In this document: positions 26,045 through 34,311 of the stretch, one piece after another
Layout of the letters: each line of letters opens with the position of its first letter
How positions within the stretch are numbered: position 1 is the stretch's first letter
Source of the DNA: Streptomyces sp. MNU76
Lineage (GTDB): Bacteria; Actinomycetota; Actinomycetes; Streptomycetales; Streptomycetaceae
DNA: 64,000 bases
NCBI RefSeq assembly: GCF_020982545.1
Contig: NZ_JAJKLK010000022.1
Span: forward strand, 186,001-250,000
Direction of reading: 5' to 3'
Notes under the pieces: model-generated
The model's database searches: none
Told to the model about the DNA's origin: nothing
What the model saw: only the letters and a program-made list of their open reading frames with translations
Position numbers and translations under genes: made by a program

Positions 26045-26263
26045 ATGTCACGAAACCCGAGGAGCGAGTTCTTTGACGGCCCGGGTGGGATGTGCTTGAG
26101 CATCGTGTTCTGTGGGTGGACGGCGGCTAGCAGTGGCAGCGCCCCCTGGGTGAGGATTGCTGCGACGTTGACGATGGTGGCCTGGGTGGTGTTGTTGGCG
26201 AGGCATCTTTTGCGGCGTGCCCGTGGCCGTAGGTCTTCTGAGCCGGATCGATCGACATCCTGA
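26045..26263 (+). CDS. Small membrane protein
   Basis: A 72-residue protein from ATG 26045, with GAAGGAAGG upstream, containing one to two spans (MCLSIVFCGW and a stronger one ending WVVLLARHLL) followed by an Arg-rich tail. Stands alone between the small operon and the first IS remnant. Low-certainty gene. Confidence 0.45.
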   Translation: MSRNPRSEFFDGPGGMCLSIVFCGWTAASSGSAPWVRIAATLTMVAWVVLLARHLLRRARGRRSSEPDRSTS

Positions 26264-26375
26264 GGAACGCAGAGACCGAGGACGGCCCACCGTCTGTCAG
26301 GGAGACGGGCCTACATGAATGAGTTCGATGTACGTGCTGGTCGCGACCATGGCGAAGGACACCTGTTGGGCAGTG

Positions 26376-26743
26376 TGTCAATCCCCTGGTTCCGTAGAGA
26401 CTTTGGTTATGCGGTCTGATCTTTCTGGCCGTGTCGCTCGCGCGCTTCGGCGATGATTCTTTCGAACTTCTCGGGCGGTAGGCCGCCGGCCGCGCTGTGC
26501 CTTCGTCGCGGGTTGTAGAACCCAGTGATCCATGTGGCGATCTTCAGGCGGGCCTCGGTCCGGGTCGCGAATTGTCGGCGGTGGATGTACTCGACCTTGA
26601 TCAGCGAGTTGAAACTCTCCGCGGCGGCATTGTCCAGCGCGGACCCCACCCGTCCCATGGACTGCACCACGCCCAGGCAGTCACAGAGCTTGTTGTACGC
26701 CTCGGACGTGTACTCCGCGCCGCGGTCGCTGTGGAAGATCGTC
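26376..26743 (-). mobile_element. Truncated IS3-family copy (orfB C-terminal end)
   Basis: One end of the IS element whose full copy lies at 28455-29764, in the same orientation and nearly identical (only a few base differences over about 365 bases). It keeps the terminal repeat TGTCAATCCCCTGGTTCC and the last ~110 codons of orfB, including HSDRGAEYTS and NAAAESFNS. At about 26743 the match stops abruptly and runs into the tail of a LuxR regulator gene, so the rest of the IS and the front of that regulator are missing. Confidence 0.88.
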
Positions 26744-26866
26744 GCGGCCAAGCTCCACCTCTCGGAGTCCACGGTCCGCAACTACCTCTCCTCCGCGATC
26801 GGCAAGACAGGCACCCGCAACCGGATGGAGGCGATGCGGGAGGCGCGGCAGCAGGGGTGGTTGTGA
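26744..26866 (+). pseudogene. Tail of a LuxR/NarL-type response regulator
   Basis: The last 40 codons of a two-component regulator: AAKLHLSESTVRNYLSSAIG is the recognition helix region of a NarL/FixJ HTH, followed by KTGTRNRMEAMREARQQGW and a stop. The receiver domain and start are absent; the fragment joins directly to an IS remnant on its left. It marks a deletion made with, or after, the IS. Confidence 0.8.
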
Positions 26867-26924
26867 CCCTGCTGCCGCGGCGGGGGTTGTGACCCCTGCC
26901 GCCGCCCTGCCCGCATCGCTCACC

Positions 26925-27749
26925 TCACCCCGTGGCCTCCGCCTTCTTGTAGTTCACTCCGTCCGGGCCCAGGCACACGAACCAGTCCTTCGGGGAGCCG
27001 TCCACCTCGCGGATCAGGTTCTTGAAGTCGCCGGCCCCCGCAGGGGCCCGTTCCACCCGGGTCTTCGTGCCGTCGTCCCAGGTGCAGGTGACTTCCTGGA
27101 CGGTCCGGGCGATCTGGCCGATCACCAGGCGATGCGGGGCGTCGACCCGGTCGGTGTCCAACGGCCTCGGGTACGCCTCGAGATCCTTGCCCGCGACCAC
27201 GTCGTCCTTCTTGAATGCTCTCAGGATCACCGTCGACGGCTTGCCCTCCACGGTCTGGTGCACGAAGTGCCAGCTCTCGCCCACCAGGTCCGAGGCCTTC
27301 TCCACATCGACCGGCTTCTCCCCGTACAGGGCCATCTCGGCGAGCTGGGCGCGTGCCTTCGCCGTGGTCTTCGGCGCGGTCCAGACGGCGGCGTCGACCT
27401 TCCACTTCCTGCCGTGGTCCGTGCCCCTGGCCAGAGTCGTCACCCGCCGTTCGGGACTCTGCTTCGCCGTCCCCGCCGAGGGCCGCGCGGCCACCTGCCC
27501 CGCCCCGTGCCCGCCGCCCGTGCCTCCCGCCAGCGCCAGCGTCGTCCCCGTGGACCCCGCGATCACCGCCGCGGCCGCGGCGGCCACCGCCCAGCGGCGC
27601 GTCTTGCGGCGCCTCCCTCCCCGTACCACCGCCTGATAGGGGGCCGCGCCGACCTCGACCTCGTCCGCCGCGTCCGCCAGCAGGAGGGTGATGTCCGTGT
27701 GCGCCTCGTCGTACGTCATGTCGTGGTTCGTCTCCCTGTCCGCGCTCAT
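26925..27749 (-). CDS. Membrane-anchored anti-sigma factor-like protein
   Basis: A 274-residue protein: a short cytoplasmic N-terminus (DEAHTDITLLLADAADEVE), a basic stretch RRRKTRRW, one membrane span near residues 53-72 and an outside domain of ~200 residues with one cysteine-containing CTWDDGT region. The ATG overlaps the sigma gene stop (TGATG), the usual layout for an ECF sigma and its antagonist. No zinc HxxxCxxC motif is seen, so it is not a ZAS-type anti-sigma; the outside domain probably senses an envelope signal. Confidence 0.75.
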   Translation of the reverse strand: MSADRETNHDMTYDEAHTDITLLLADAADEVEVGAAPYQAVVRGGRRRKTRRWAVAAAAAAVIAGSTGTTLALAGGTGGGHGAGQVAARPSAGTAKQSPERRVTTLARGTDHGRKWKVDAAVWTAPKTTAKARAQLAEMALYGEKPVDVEKASDLVGESWHFVHQTVEGKPSTVILRAFKKDDVVAGKDLEAYPRPLDTDRVDAPHRLVIGQIARTVQEVTCTWDDGTKTRVERAPAGAGDFKNLIREVDGSPKDWFVCLGPDGVNYKKAEATG

Positions 27750-28288
27750 CACTTCCGCCCTCCGTTCGTGAGTGCCTCGGCCAGTCCCGGCAGGGCGCGG
27801 AGCTTCGCGATCCCCCTCGCCGTGTTGCTCTTCACCGTGCCGACGCTGCATTCCATGGCCTCCGCCGCCTGCGCCTCGCTCAGGTCCTCCCAGTACCGCA
27901 GGACCACCGCCTCCCGCTGGCGCGCGGGCAGTGCGGCGAGCGCCGTCAGCAGCGCGCCGCGGTCGTCCGCCCGCGCGATGCGGTCGTCGGCGTCGGGCAG
28001 CTCGTGGGTGAGGCCCGAGTAGTCCTTCGGCGCCAGGAACTCCTTGAGGCGTCTGCGGTGCCTGCGGGCGTGCGCGTTGATCATCACGCGCCGTACGTAC
28101 GCGTCGGGGTCGTCGGCCGCGCCGACCCTGCGCCAGGCCACATAGGCCCGTTCGAGCGTCGACTGGACCAGGTCCTCCGCGGCATGCTGCTCCCCCGTGA
28201 GCAGGAAAGCCGTGCGCAGCAACCGTGGCCAGCGGCCGACGACGAAGCTCTTGAACTCCGCGTCCCGAGCCTCTTTCCGATCCAACAT
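27749..28288 (-). CDS. ECF sigma factor (SigE-type, SigE/SCO4996-like group)
   Basis: A 179-residue sigma-70 family ECF factor. Region 2 reads LLRTAFLLTGEQHAAEDLVQSTLERAY and region 4 RQREAVVLRYWEDLSEAQAAEAMECSVGTVKSN. ATG 28288 is chosen over GTG 28294 because AGGAGG lies directly upstream (spacing 5). It is the first gene of the pair; 150 bases upstream an IS3 element begins and may have separated it from distant upstream sequence. Confidence 0.9.
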   Translation of the reverse strand: MLDRKEARDAEFKSFVVGRWPRLLRTAFLLTGEQHAAEDLVQSTLERAYVAWRRVGAADDPDAYVRRVMINAHARRHRRRLKEFLAPKDYSGLTHELPDADDRIARADDRGALLTALAALPARQREAVVLRYWEDLSEAQAAEAMECSVGTVKSNTARGIAKLRALPGLAEALTNGGRK

Positions 28289-28485
28289 GGGCACCTCCTA
28301 GATGGTTGAAGGAGTCCATGAGGATCGGATTGCGTTGCACCGCCGCGCGGAGGATTTTTTTCGAGCCTCGGGCCCGGAGATTGTGCGGCAGGCCCGCGCG
28401 GCCGTGGCCTCACGCCTGCCGCACCGGCACCTTCCGCGGCAGCCACAGCAGGCCTGTCAACCCCCTGGTTCCGTAGAGACCTTGG

Positions 28486-29419
28486 TTATGCAGTCTGATC
28501 TATCTGGCCGTGTCGCTCGCGCGCTTCGGCGATGATTCTTTCGAACTCCTCGGGCGGTAGGCCGCCGGCCGCGCTGTGCCTTCGTCGCGGGTTGTAGAAC
28601 CCAGTGATCCATGTGGCGATCTTCAGGCGGGCCTCGGTCCGGGTCGCGAATTGTCGGCGGTGGATGTACTCGACCTTGATCAGCGAGTTGAAACTCTCCG
28701 CGGCGGCATTGTCCAGCGCGGACCCCACCCGTCCCATGGACTGCACCACGCCCAGGCAGTCACAGAGCTTGTTGTACGCCTCGGACGTGTACTCCGCGCC
28801 GCGGTCGCTGTGGAAGATCGTCCCATCCAAGCTGCCGCCACGTGTCACGGCCGCCATCTTCAACGACGCCCCGACCAGGGCCGCGTCGTGATGCTCGCCC
28901 ATCGCGTAGCCGAGACAGCGCCGCGAGAACGCGTCGATGACCGTCGCCAAGTAGATCTTGCCCTCGCCGGTCTCGATCTCGGTCATGTCGCCGTACCACA
29001 GCAGATCCGGAGCGACAGCGTCGAACCGACGACGCACCAGGTCAGGGGCGGCTTTCCGCTTGCCCTGCCGGGTCAGTGACTTCCGCCGACGCGGGGGCTT
29101 GCGCCCCTGTAGGCCGAGCTCGGCCATGATCTCGGCGACGGCGTTCACCGACACCTGCCAGCCCTCCTCCCACAAATCCAGCGTGATCCTCGGCGACCCG
29201 TACGTCTCGCCCGACGCGCGGAAGAAGTACCTGATCCTTTCCTCCAGCTTCACGCGCCTGACCTCACGTTCCGTCGGCTCCGCGGAACGTCGCCGCCATT
29301 TGTAGAACCACGCCTCGCTCACCCCGAGCAGGCGACAGGACATCCGATGGGGGCACGTTGTGCTCGGCTCTCTGGCGACCGATGAAGGCGACCAGCGCCT
29401 CCGGTTCGTTCTCGGTCAC
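28486..29419 (-). pseudogene. IS3-family transposase orfB (DDE integrase), frameshifted near the start
   Basis: The DDE catalytic domain is complete: Asp in GDMTEIE, Asp in HSDRGAEYTS and Glu in NAAAESFNS, with an HTH_21-type segment before it. Translation should begin at GTG 29419, which overlaps the orfA stop (GTGA) and reads VTENEPEALVAFIGRQRAEHN. At the run of five G (29349-29353 on the + strand) the frame breaks; with four G it would continue as VPHRMSCRLLG. From ATG 29343 a 285-residue protein is still open, so a shortened product could form. Real mutation or homopolymer error. Confidence 0.75.
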
Positions 29420-29712
29420 TTCACCCAGAGAGCCATGGCACGCTTGAAGACATCACGCTCCATCTCAACTTCCTTGATCCGCTTGCGGTTCTCCACGCTC
29501 TCCCGGCGCAGCCGCACGAGCTCCTCGCGTTCCAGCTCGCCCAGCGTCCCGTCCCCGCTGGCCCTCCGGGCCCGCGCCACCCAGCTGCCCAGGGTGGTCT
29601 CCTTGATCCCGAGATCGGCCGCTACCTGCGCGATCGTCTTCCCCGTCTCAGTCACGATCCGCACAGCCCCCTCACGGAACTCGGCATCGTACGACTGTCG
29701 CTTCTCCGCCAT
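29416..29712 (-). CDS. IS3-family transposase orfA
   Basis: A 98-residue HTH protein: MAEKRQSYDAEFREGAVRIV, then TIAQVAADLGIKETTLGSWV as the recognition helix, then a leucine-zipper-like coiled coil ending in ERDVFKRAMALWVK. It binds the element ends and joins orfB to form the active transposase. Start at ATG 29712. Confidence 0.88.
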   Translation of the reverse strand: MAEKRQSYDAEFREGAVRIVTETGKTIAQVAADLGIKETTLGSWVARARRASGDGTLGELEREELVRLRRESVENRKRIKEVEMERDVFKRAMALWVK

Positions 29713-29764
29713 GACTCTCAACTTCCCCTGCAGTCACAGCCTCAACGCTACGAGGGAAAGGTCA

Positions 29765-30267
29765 CCCCGGCACTGATGGGTCACCGGGTGCACAGGGGCC
29801 AGACGGTTCGTGACGCCAGCGGCGCACCCGTGCTGATCGGCCCTCCGGTGCTCACCGAAGAGGAGTTCCAGGCCCTCCAGGATGCCCTCGACGCTCGCTC
29901 GAACGGTACTCGCGCCAAACGTCGGGAGACGTCGCTCCTCATCGGGGTCGCACACTGTGCCGGGTGTGGTGGCCGCATGTACTTCGCCACACGGAAGGCC
30001 TACGACTACGGCGACTACGTCTGCCGCGCCAGTGCTCGCGGCACGACGTGTCCCGCGCCCGCAGCCATGCGTGCCAGCTGGCTCGACGAGTACGCCGTCA
30101 GCCGCTATCGCGAGGCGTTCGCCGTGGACGGCGAGGTGACACGCGAGCGACTCCTGAGCGACGCAGTTCGCGTCACCGTCGCCAAGGGGCGGTCGGGCGG
30201 CGGGCCCGAGCGGCTGGCCGGACCTGACACCTCCCGCTTGACCTTCACGGTCAGGACGCGTCCCTGA
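29765..30267 (+). pseudogene. C-terminal half of a large serine recombinase
   Basis: Starting at the IS right end, an open frame gives LMGHRVHRGQTVRDASG, the last part of the recombinase domain, then a zinc ribbon HCAGCGGRM...YVCRAS...CPAP and a tail ending TFTVRTRP. This is the back end of a phage- or ICE-type serine integrase; the catalytic N-terminal domain is absent, apparently removed or displaced with the IS insertion. It abuts the xthA gene, as integrase genes do at attachment sites, so it is likely the relic of an earlier integrated element. Confidence 0.82.
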
Positions 30268-30324
30268 TCCGCCCTGCGTCGCGTGTGGGGGCGTGCCCAT
30301 GCCGGCCCGCCCTCACGCTCCGTG

Positions 30325-31128
30325 TCACATGCCGAAGACGACCGTCACTGGAGCATGGTCCGACCACCGCTCGTCATGGCTCGCGGCCCGCTCCACGAAC
30401 CCCTTCACTGCCTTGCTCGCAAGCCCCGGGGTCGCAACGGCAAGGTCGATCCTCCAACCCGTATCCCGCTCGAAGGCCCGCCCCCGGTACGACCACCACG
30501 AGTAAGGCCCCTCGGCATCGGGATGCAGCGCCCGCACGACGTCGACATAGCCCCCATCCGCCTCGTCGAAGACCCGGTCGAGCCAGGCCCGCTCCTCGGG
30601 CAGGAACCCGGCGTTCTTCTGGTTCGCCCGCCAGTTCTTGAGGTCGGCGGGCCGGTGGGCGATGTTCCAGTCGCCGCAGACGACGACCTCGCGCCCGTCG
30701 GCGGCCGCACGCTCGCGCAGTTCCTTCAGGTAGGCGAGGAACTCGTCCATGAACCGGACCTTCTCGTCCTGCCGGTCGGTCCCGACCTCGCCGGAGGGAA
30801 GGTAGAGGCTGGCGACGGTGACACCGGGCAGATCGGCCTCGACGTACCGCCCGCTGCCGTCGAACTCGGCCGATCCGAAGCCGACCCGCACCCTGTCGGG
30901 CTCACGACGGCTGTACAGCGACACCCCCGCGCGCCCCTTGGCGGCGGCCGGGGCGTGCACCACGTGCCACCCCTCGGGCTGCCGCACCCCGGCGGGGAGC
31001 TGCTCCGGCTCGGCCCGCACCTCCTGGAGGCAGAGCACGTCGGCCGAGGTCCCGGCGAGCCACTCCACGAAGCCCTTCTTCGCGGCGGCCCGCAGCCCGT
31101 TCACATTCACAGAGGTCACAGTCAGCAC
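30325..31128 (-). CDS. xthA: Exodeoxyribonuclease III (AP endonuclease)
   Basis: A 267-residue Mg-dependent DNA repair nuclease of the ExoIII/Ape1 group. Landmarks: NVNGLRAA with the metal Asn, LCLQEVRAE with Glu, the GDWNIAHRPADL catalytic Asp-x-Asn, and the C-terminal WSDHAPVTV His. GTG 31128 starts the protein at VLTVTSVNVNG. Divergent from the GNAT gene across a short region holding an inverted repeat. Confidence 0.95.
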   Translation of the reverse strand: MLTVTSVNVNGLRAAAKKGFVEWLAGTSADVLCLQEVRAEPEQLPAGVRQPEGWHVVHAPAAAKGRAGVSLYSRREPDRVRVGFGSAEFDGSGRYVEADLPGVTVASLYLPSGEVGTDRQDEKVRFMDEFLAYLKELRERAAADGREVVVCGDWNIAHRPADLKNWRANQKNAGFLPEERAWLDRVFDEADGGYVDVVRALHPDAEGPYSWWSYRGRAFERDTGWRIDLAVATPGLASKAVKGFVERAASHDERWSDHAPVTVVFGM

Positions 31129-31169
31129 CCGGGCACGATACCCGCACCCTGGACAAGGTCCAGATATGG

Positions 31170-31197
31170 AGCATCGCATGCATAGATGTACGATGCT
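31170..31197. promoter_or_regulatory. Inverted repeat in the xthA-GNAT divergent region
   Basis: AGCATCG-N14-CGATGCT with perfect 7-base arms, placed between the divergent xthA and GNAT starts, the right arm only a few bases before the GNAT start. A regulator site is possible; none is known to me with this sequence. Confidence 0.4.
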
Positions 31198-31201
31198 TGA
31201 C

Positions 31202-31684
31202 ATGATTATCCGCCGGGTCCCCTTCGACCACCCCGACGCCGTCAAGCTCAACGACGAGGTCCAGGCCGAGTACAGCGTCCGCTACGGCGACGAGGGCGAC
31301 GCCACCCCCATGGACCCGGCGCATTTCGTCCCCCCGGCCGGGCTGTACCTGATCGCCTACGACGAGCACGACAGCCCCGTCGCCACGGGCGGCTGGCGCA
31401 GCCAGGACACCAATGACGAGGGGTACCAGGACGGGGACGCCGAGATCAAGCGGATGTACGTCACCCCCGGCGCCCGGGGCCTGGGTCTGGCCCGTCGCCT
31501 ACTGAGCGAACTGGAGGCCGACGCCCGCGCCGGCGGCCGCACCCGCATGGTCCTGGAGACCGGCTCCAAGCAGCCCGAGGCCGTGGCCCTCTACACCTCC
31601 AGCGGCTACGAGCCCTGCGCGAAGTTCGGCCACTACCGCTTCCACGAGCTGAGCCTCTGCTTCGCCAAGCCGCTCCACCCCTGA
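31202..31684 (+). CDS. GNAT-family N-acetyltransferase
   Basis: A 160-residue acetyltransferase with the acetyl-CoA binding motif A region KRMYVTPGARGLGLARRLL and the following E-T-G-S-K-Q-P-E-A-V-A-L-Y segment typical of small-molecule acetyltransferases. ATG 31202 is used; ATG 31193 (adds MLD) is also possible. Divergent from xthA. Confidence 0.9.
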   Translation: MIIRRVPFDHPDAVKLNDEVQAEYSVRYGDEGDATPMDPAHFVPPAGLYLIAYDEHDSPVATGGWRSQDTNDEGYQDGDAEIKRMYVTPGARGLGLARRLLSELEADARAGGRTRMVLETGSKQPEAVALYTSSGYEPCAKFGHYRFHELSLCFAKPLHP

Positions 31685-32034
31685 CGCCGGGCCCGTAGAT
31701 CCCGGTGCCCACCGGGATGCCGGGCCCCTATGGTGCGCCCGCCGGCACCGGACCGTCCGTCAACTCCCCCACTCTCGGCTTCGTTCGAGAGGGAGGGACC
31801 CTCATCGCGTCGCCCACGACCTGCCACCTGAAGCTGTCGCTCTACCCGACGGCCCCAGGGGACACCGTCTGGTTCGGCTCTTCAGCCCGGCGCAGAACCG
31901 CGCCGTCTCGAACCGCCACTTCGACTCCGGCTCCCTGGTCCGTCTCTCGGACCACACATACCTCGGCCTCCACGAGCCCGGCACGGTCCGCCGCCTCTTG
32001 GACCCGAACGCCGACGCCTCGTCCTGACAACACG
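31685..32034 (+). other. Intergenic zone with a possible decayed gene
   Basis: After the GNAT gene the coding pattern is broken. One frame reads SPTTCHLKLSLYPTAPGDTV (from about 31809) and, after a shift near 31870, another reads FSPAQNRAVSNRHFDSGSLV and ends at TGA 32026. Joined, they look like a small protein of about 75 residues with one frameshift. I do not recognise the family. A strong terminator follows at once. Confidence 0.35.
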
Positions 32035-32072
32035 TCAGAGCCCCCAGTGGTTTTCACCACTGGGGGCTCTGA
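32035..32072. terminator. Strong terminator hairpin
   Basis: TCAGAGCCCCCAGTGG and its exact complement CCACTGGGGGCTCTGA, 16-base arms around a 6-base loop TTTTCA. It is the last chromosomal-looking feature before the AT-richer element begins, and would insulate the element from chromosomal transcription. Confidence 0.85.
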
Positions 32073-32172
32073 TCTGTGCGTGGACCCCACCCGACCCCAC
32101 TGGAACGTAAAAGCCCAGGTAGGCGCCTTGGAGGCGCTGCTGCGTAAGCTACCAGACCCCTCCAGCCCAACC

Positions 32173-32517
32173 ATGCAACGCAAGCGGCGTGCCACTCCCC
32201 GAACTGCCAAGCAGATCAAGGGCGACCAAGCTCAGGAGCTCATCACCGCGTACAGAGCCGGAGCCTCTGTCTACGAGCTGGGACGACGCTTCGGCATCAA
32301 CCGCCGCACCGTCGGCGACATCTTGAAGCGCCACAGCGTAAAAACTCGTTATCGCAAGCTCACCGCCGAACAAGTCGACACGGCAGCACACCTCTACCAG
32401 CAGGGCCTATCGCTGGCGCGAGTCGGCGAACGCTTTGAGGTGACAGCCGACACCATCCGAAACAACCTCCTCAAGCGAGGCGTGAAGATGCGAGACCGGC
32501 ACGGGCGGGAGCGATAG
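32173..32517 (+). CDS. Double-HTH protein resembling recombinase C-terminal tails
   Basis: A 114-residue basic protein with two consecutive helix-turn-helix units: ELITAYRAGASVYELGRRFG with NRRTVGDILKRH, then VDTAAHLYQQGLSLARVGER with TADTIRNNLLKRG. The same double unit ends many actinobacterial resolvase-like proteins. ATG 32173 is chosen; the frame is open back to GTG 32080, where WNVKAQVGALEALLRK reads like further coding, so either the start is upstream or this is the tail of a longer recombinase that lost its front at the element edge. Confidence 0.65.
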   Translation: MQRKRRATPRTAKQIKGDQAQELITAYRAGASVYELGRRFGINRRTVGDILKRHSVKTRYRKLTAEQVDTAAHLYQQGLSLARVGERFEVTADTIRNNLLKRGVKMRDRHGRER

Positions 32518-32581
32518 CTCGATCCGTCAGGAACCAAAGATGGCCGCTCCGTACGGGCGGTCGTCTTGCATGTCCTCGTCG

Positions 32582-32908
32582 CTACGCCGCTTGGTCGTAG
32601 TCGATGTTGAGCTTTCGCGCAGCTCGCTCAATCCAATCCTCATGACGGTCAAGCTGATGAGCTATGACCGTGCGTTCGTCACGTTCCACTTCAAGCATTC
32701 CGTGAACTTCGTCGACGCTGGACTGCACTTTGTCAATCTTTTGGTCTACTGCTTCGAAGCGACGGTCAACAACATCGAACCGCTCATTCATGTGCTTCAT
32801 GAGTGACATAGCAAACTGGTCGAGCTTGTCATCCATTTCTTGTCGAAGATTGTCGCTAATCCGCTCCTCGAACCCCTTCAAGACTTCTTCTAACTCTTTT
32901 CTATCCAT
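32582..32908 (-). CDS. Coiled-coil protein
   Basis: A 108-residue, acidic, fully helical protein (MDRKELEEVLKGFEERISDN...) with heptads through residues 5-75 including a RFDVVDRRFEAVDQKIDKV repeat of the type found in phage and mobile-element proteins. The C-terminal HEDWIERAARKLNIDYDQ part is less regular. GGGAG precedes the ATG. Function unknown; first leftward gene inside the element. Confidence 0.65.
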   Translation of the reverse strand: MDRKELEEVLKGFEERISDNLRQEMDDKLDQFAMSLMKHMNERFDVVDRRFEAVDQKIDKVQSSVDEVHGMLEVERDERTVIAHQLDRHEDWIERAARKLNIDYDQAA

Positions 32909-33040
32909 GCTCCCATTATGCGCTCACAGTGAAACGAAATCAAGGTGAAAGTTCGCGACCAGGATAAGCCATTGACTCATTTCCGCCCGAGGTTTTAAAT
33001 AAGACTGGATACTCACTAAGAACCAAAGGAGGGTTATTCA

Positions 33041-33394
33041 ATGAGTGAACAGCAACAACCAGAGGGCCAGGGCGAAGAAGCCGAGAAAAAGGTCTTTGCG
33101 CCACGGATCAGCCAGGAGTTACGTGCCCAGATAGAGGCATTGAGAGGCATCACAGGACACACGATCAACCAACTTGGCGAAGAGGCACTACGAGACTGGA
33201 CCGAGAAGATTCTCGGGGATCCAGAAGTCCGCAGCAAAGCCATGGCTGGAATCGAGGAACAACAGCGTCAGCTTCAAGAGCAACGTGCGGCCATCGAGAA
33301 AGTACTCGGTACCTCAGCGACAACCGCTCCAAGCGAGACGCCGGCGGACGGTGCCGCCACTCGCGGACGTCGAGGAAAGACTTCAGACAGCTAG
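33041..33394 (+). CDS. Small DNA-binding-like protein (ribbon-helix-helix type)
   Basis: A 117-residue protein with an excellent AAGGAGGG ribosome-binding site. The segment VFAPRISQELRAQIEALRG and TGHTINQLGEEALRDW fits a strand followed by two helices, the ribbon-helix-helix pattern of plasmid copy or partition regulators; a coiled, Gln-rich helix and a disordered basic tail follow. It is convergent with the Thoeris effector gene. Function uncertain. Confidence 0.6.
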   Translation: MSEQQQPEGQGEEAEKKVFAPRISQELRAQIEALRGITGHTINQLGEEALRDWTEKILGDPEVRSKAMAGIEEQQRQLQEQRAAIEKVLGTSATTAPSETPADGAATRGRRGKTSDS

Positions 33395-33436
33395 ACCCCA
33401 AGTAGTCTCGCAATGGCTCGGACGGCTCGGCAAGCA

Positions 33437-34309
33437 CTATAGCGTTCGCAGAAAAGCCGCCACTTCAAACATGTTGATGTGGTAGTAGTCCTTGGGGTGG
33501 ATGACAATGGTGAGCTGCTTGCTAACGACGCTTTGCCGCGAGCGAGCGACAAAAGACAGCAGAATCATCTTAAGCAGACTCTCCCGGTTAAGGCAGGCGA
33601 CTCGTGCCAGCTCAGACCCAACTATCGGAATGGAGACCTCTTTCCGCTGGCCTCGAACATAAACAGCTTCCCATACGGCGCCAAGGCTCTGCCACAAGAA
33701 GTCCACGTTCGAGTTAGCGATGAGGTTGTTTCCCATTTTAGAGTAGGCAACGCAGAAAAAGTGTCGCGCAGGATCACCGAGGACGGCAACGGTGCCAATC
33801 GGATAGCGGTCACGCTTGCCGACAGGCTTGGCTGAGATGTCTTCAGTCTCGGTAACGCTCTGCGACGCAAGAGCAGTCGCGAGGTCAGCATCGAGCCGTA
33901 CTAGATCGTTTCCGTAAAACTTGTCCTGAAACTGACCTTGAACACTCGTCTGACTGATCACCACGCTGTTTGTCGTATCGGTGTCAAAGAGGTCATTGAA
34001 ACCGATAACTAGATGTGTTTGGTGCTCGAAGAGATCTCCGACTATCACTCGAACCTTGATGTCTGGATTGTCAAAGGATCGAGTCACTACGCGTTGCGGC
34101 CACGCGCGGATGATTCCAAATGCTAGCGAAAATCCCAATAGCGAGAGAAGTATCACCCACCGATCACGGCTTGTAAGGTCAATGCTTGCCCAGAGAGCTA
34201 GCGTCACTTGCAGAAGAGCAGATGCCAAACCGAAGGCACCCAACGCGTTTCGCGAAAGCAGCGAAATTCCGCGCTGGGTGCCGAACAGTAGTCTAAGGCT
34301 ATTGCGCAC
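33437..34309 (-). CDS. thsA: Type II Thoeris effector ThsA (two TM helices plus macro domain)
   Basis: A 290-residue protein. Two membrane helices (residues ~23-43 and ~51-69) lead into a C-terminal domain from about residue 85 whose start VRVIVGDLFEHQTHLVIGFN and SVQGQFQDKFY segments match the ThsA macro domain. In type II Thoeris this macro domain binds the nucleotide signal (His-ADPR) made by ThsB and the membrane part then kills or stops the infected cell. GTG 34309 lies 2 bases after the thsB stop, so the two are co-translated. AT-rich codons differ from the chromosome, consistent with transfer. Confidence 0.88.
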   Translation of the reverse strand: MRNSLRLLFGTQRGISLLSRNALGAFGLASALLQVTLALWASIDLTSRDRWVILLSLLGFSLAFGIIRAWPQRVVTRSFDNPDIKVRVIVGDLFEHQTHLVIGFNDLFDTDTTNSVVISQTSVQGQFQDKFYGNDLVRLDADLATALASQSVTETEDISAKPVGKRDRYPIGTVAVLGDPARHFFCVAYSKMGNNLIANSNVDFLWQSLGAVWEAVYVRGQRKEVSIPIVGSELARVACLNRESLLKMILLSFVARSRQSVVSKQLTIVIHPKDYYHINMFEVAAFLRTL

Positions 34310-34311
34310 CG

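Larger units (their letters stand above)
28455..29764 (-). mobile_element. IS3-family insertion sequence, full length
   Basis: A 1310-bp element with orfA and orfB. Its ends begin TGTCAACCCCCTGGTTCCGT on the left and, on the opposite strand, TGACCTTTCCCTCGTAGCGT on the right, an imperfect inverted repeat with TG...CA tips. Flanking triplets GCC and CCC do not match, so there is no clear target duplication. It sits on the 5' side of a serine recombinase remnant, which begins immediately after the right end, and upstream of the sigma gene. A second, truncated copy is at 26376. Confidence 0.88.

Noticed and set aside
26376..29764. Composite transposon carrying the sigma/anti-sigma pair
   Set aside because: The left IS copy is truncated and lacks one end, and no target duplication is seen; an IS-driven deletion explains the layout better.
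32582..33394. Toxin-antitoxin pair of the coiled-coil and ribbon-helix-helix-like genes
   Set aside because: The genes are divergent with separate promoters and the coiled-coil protein has no toxin feature.
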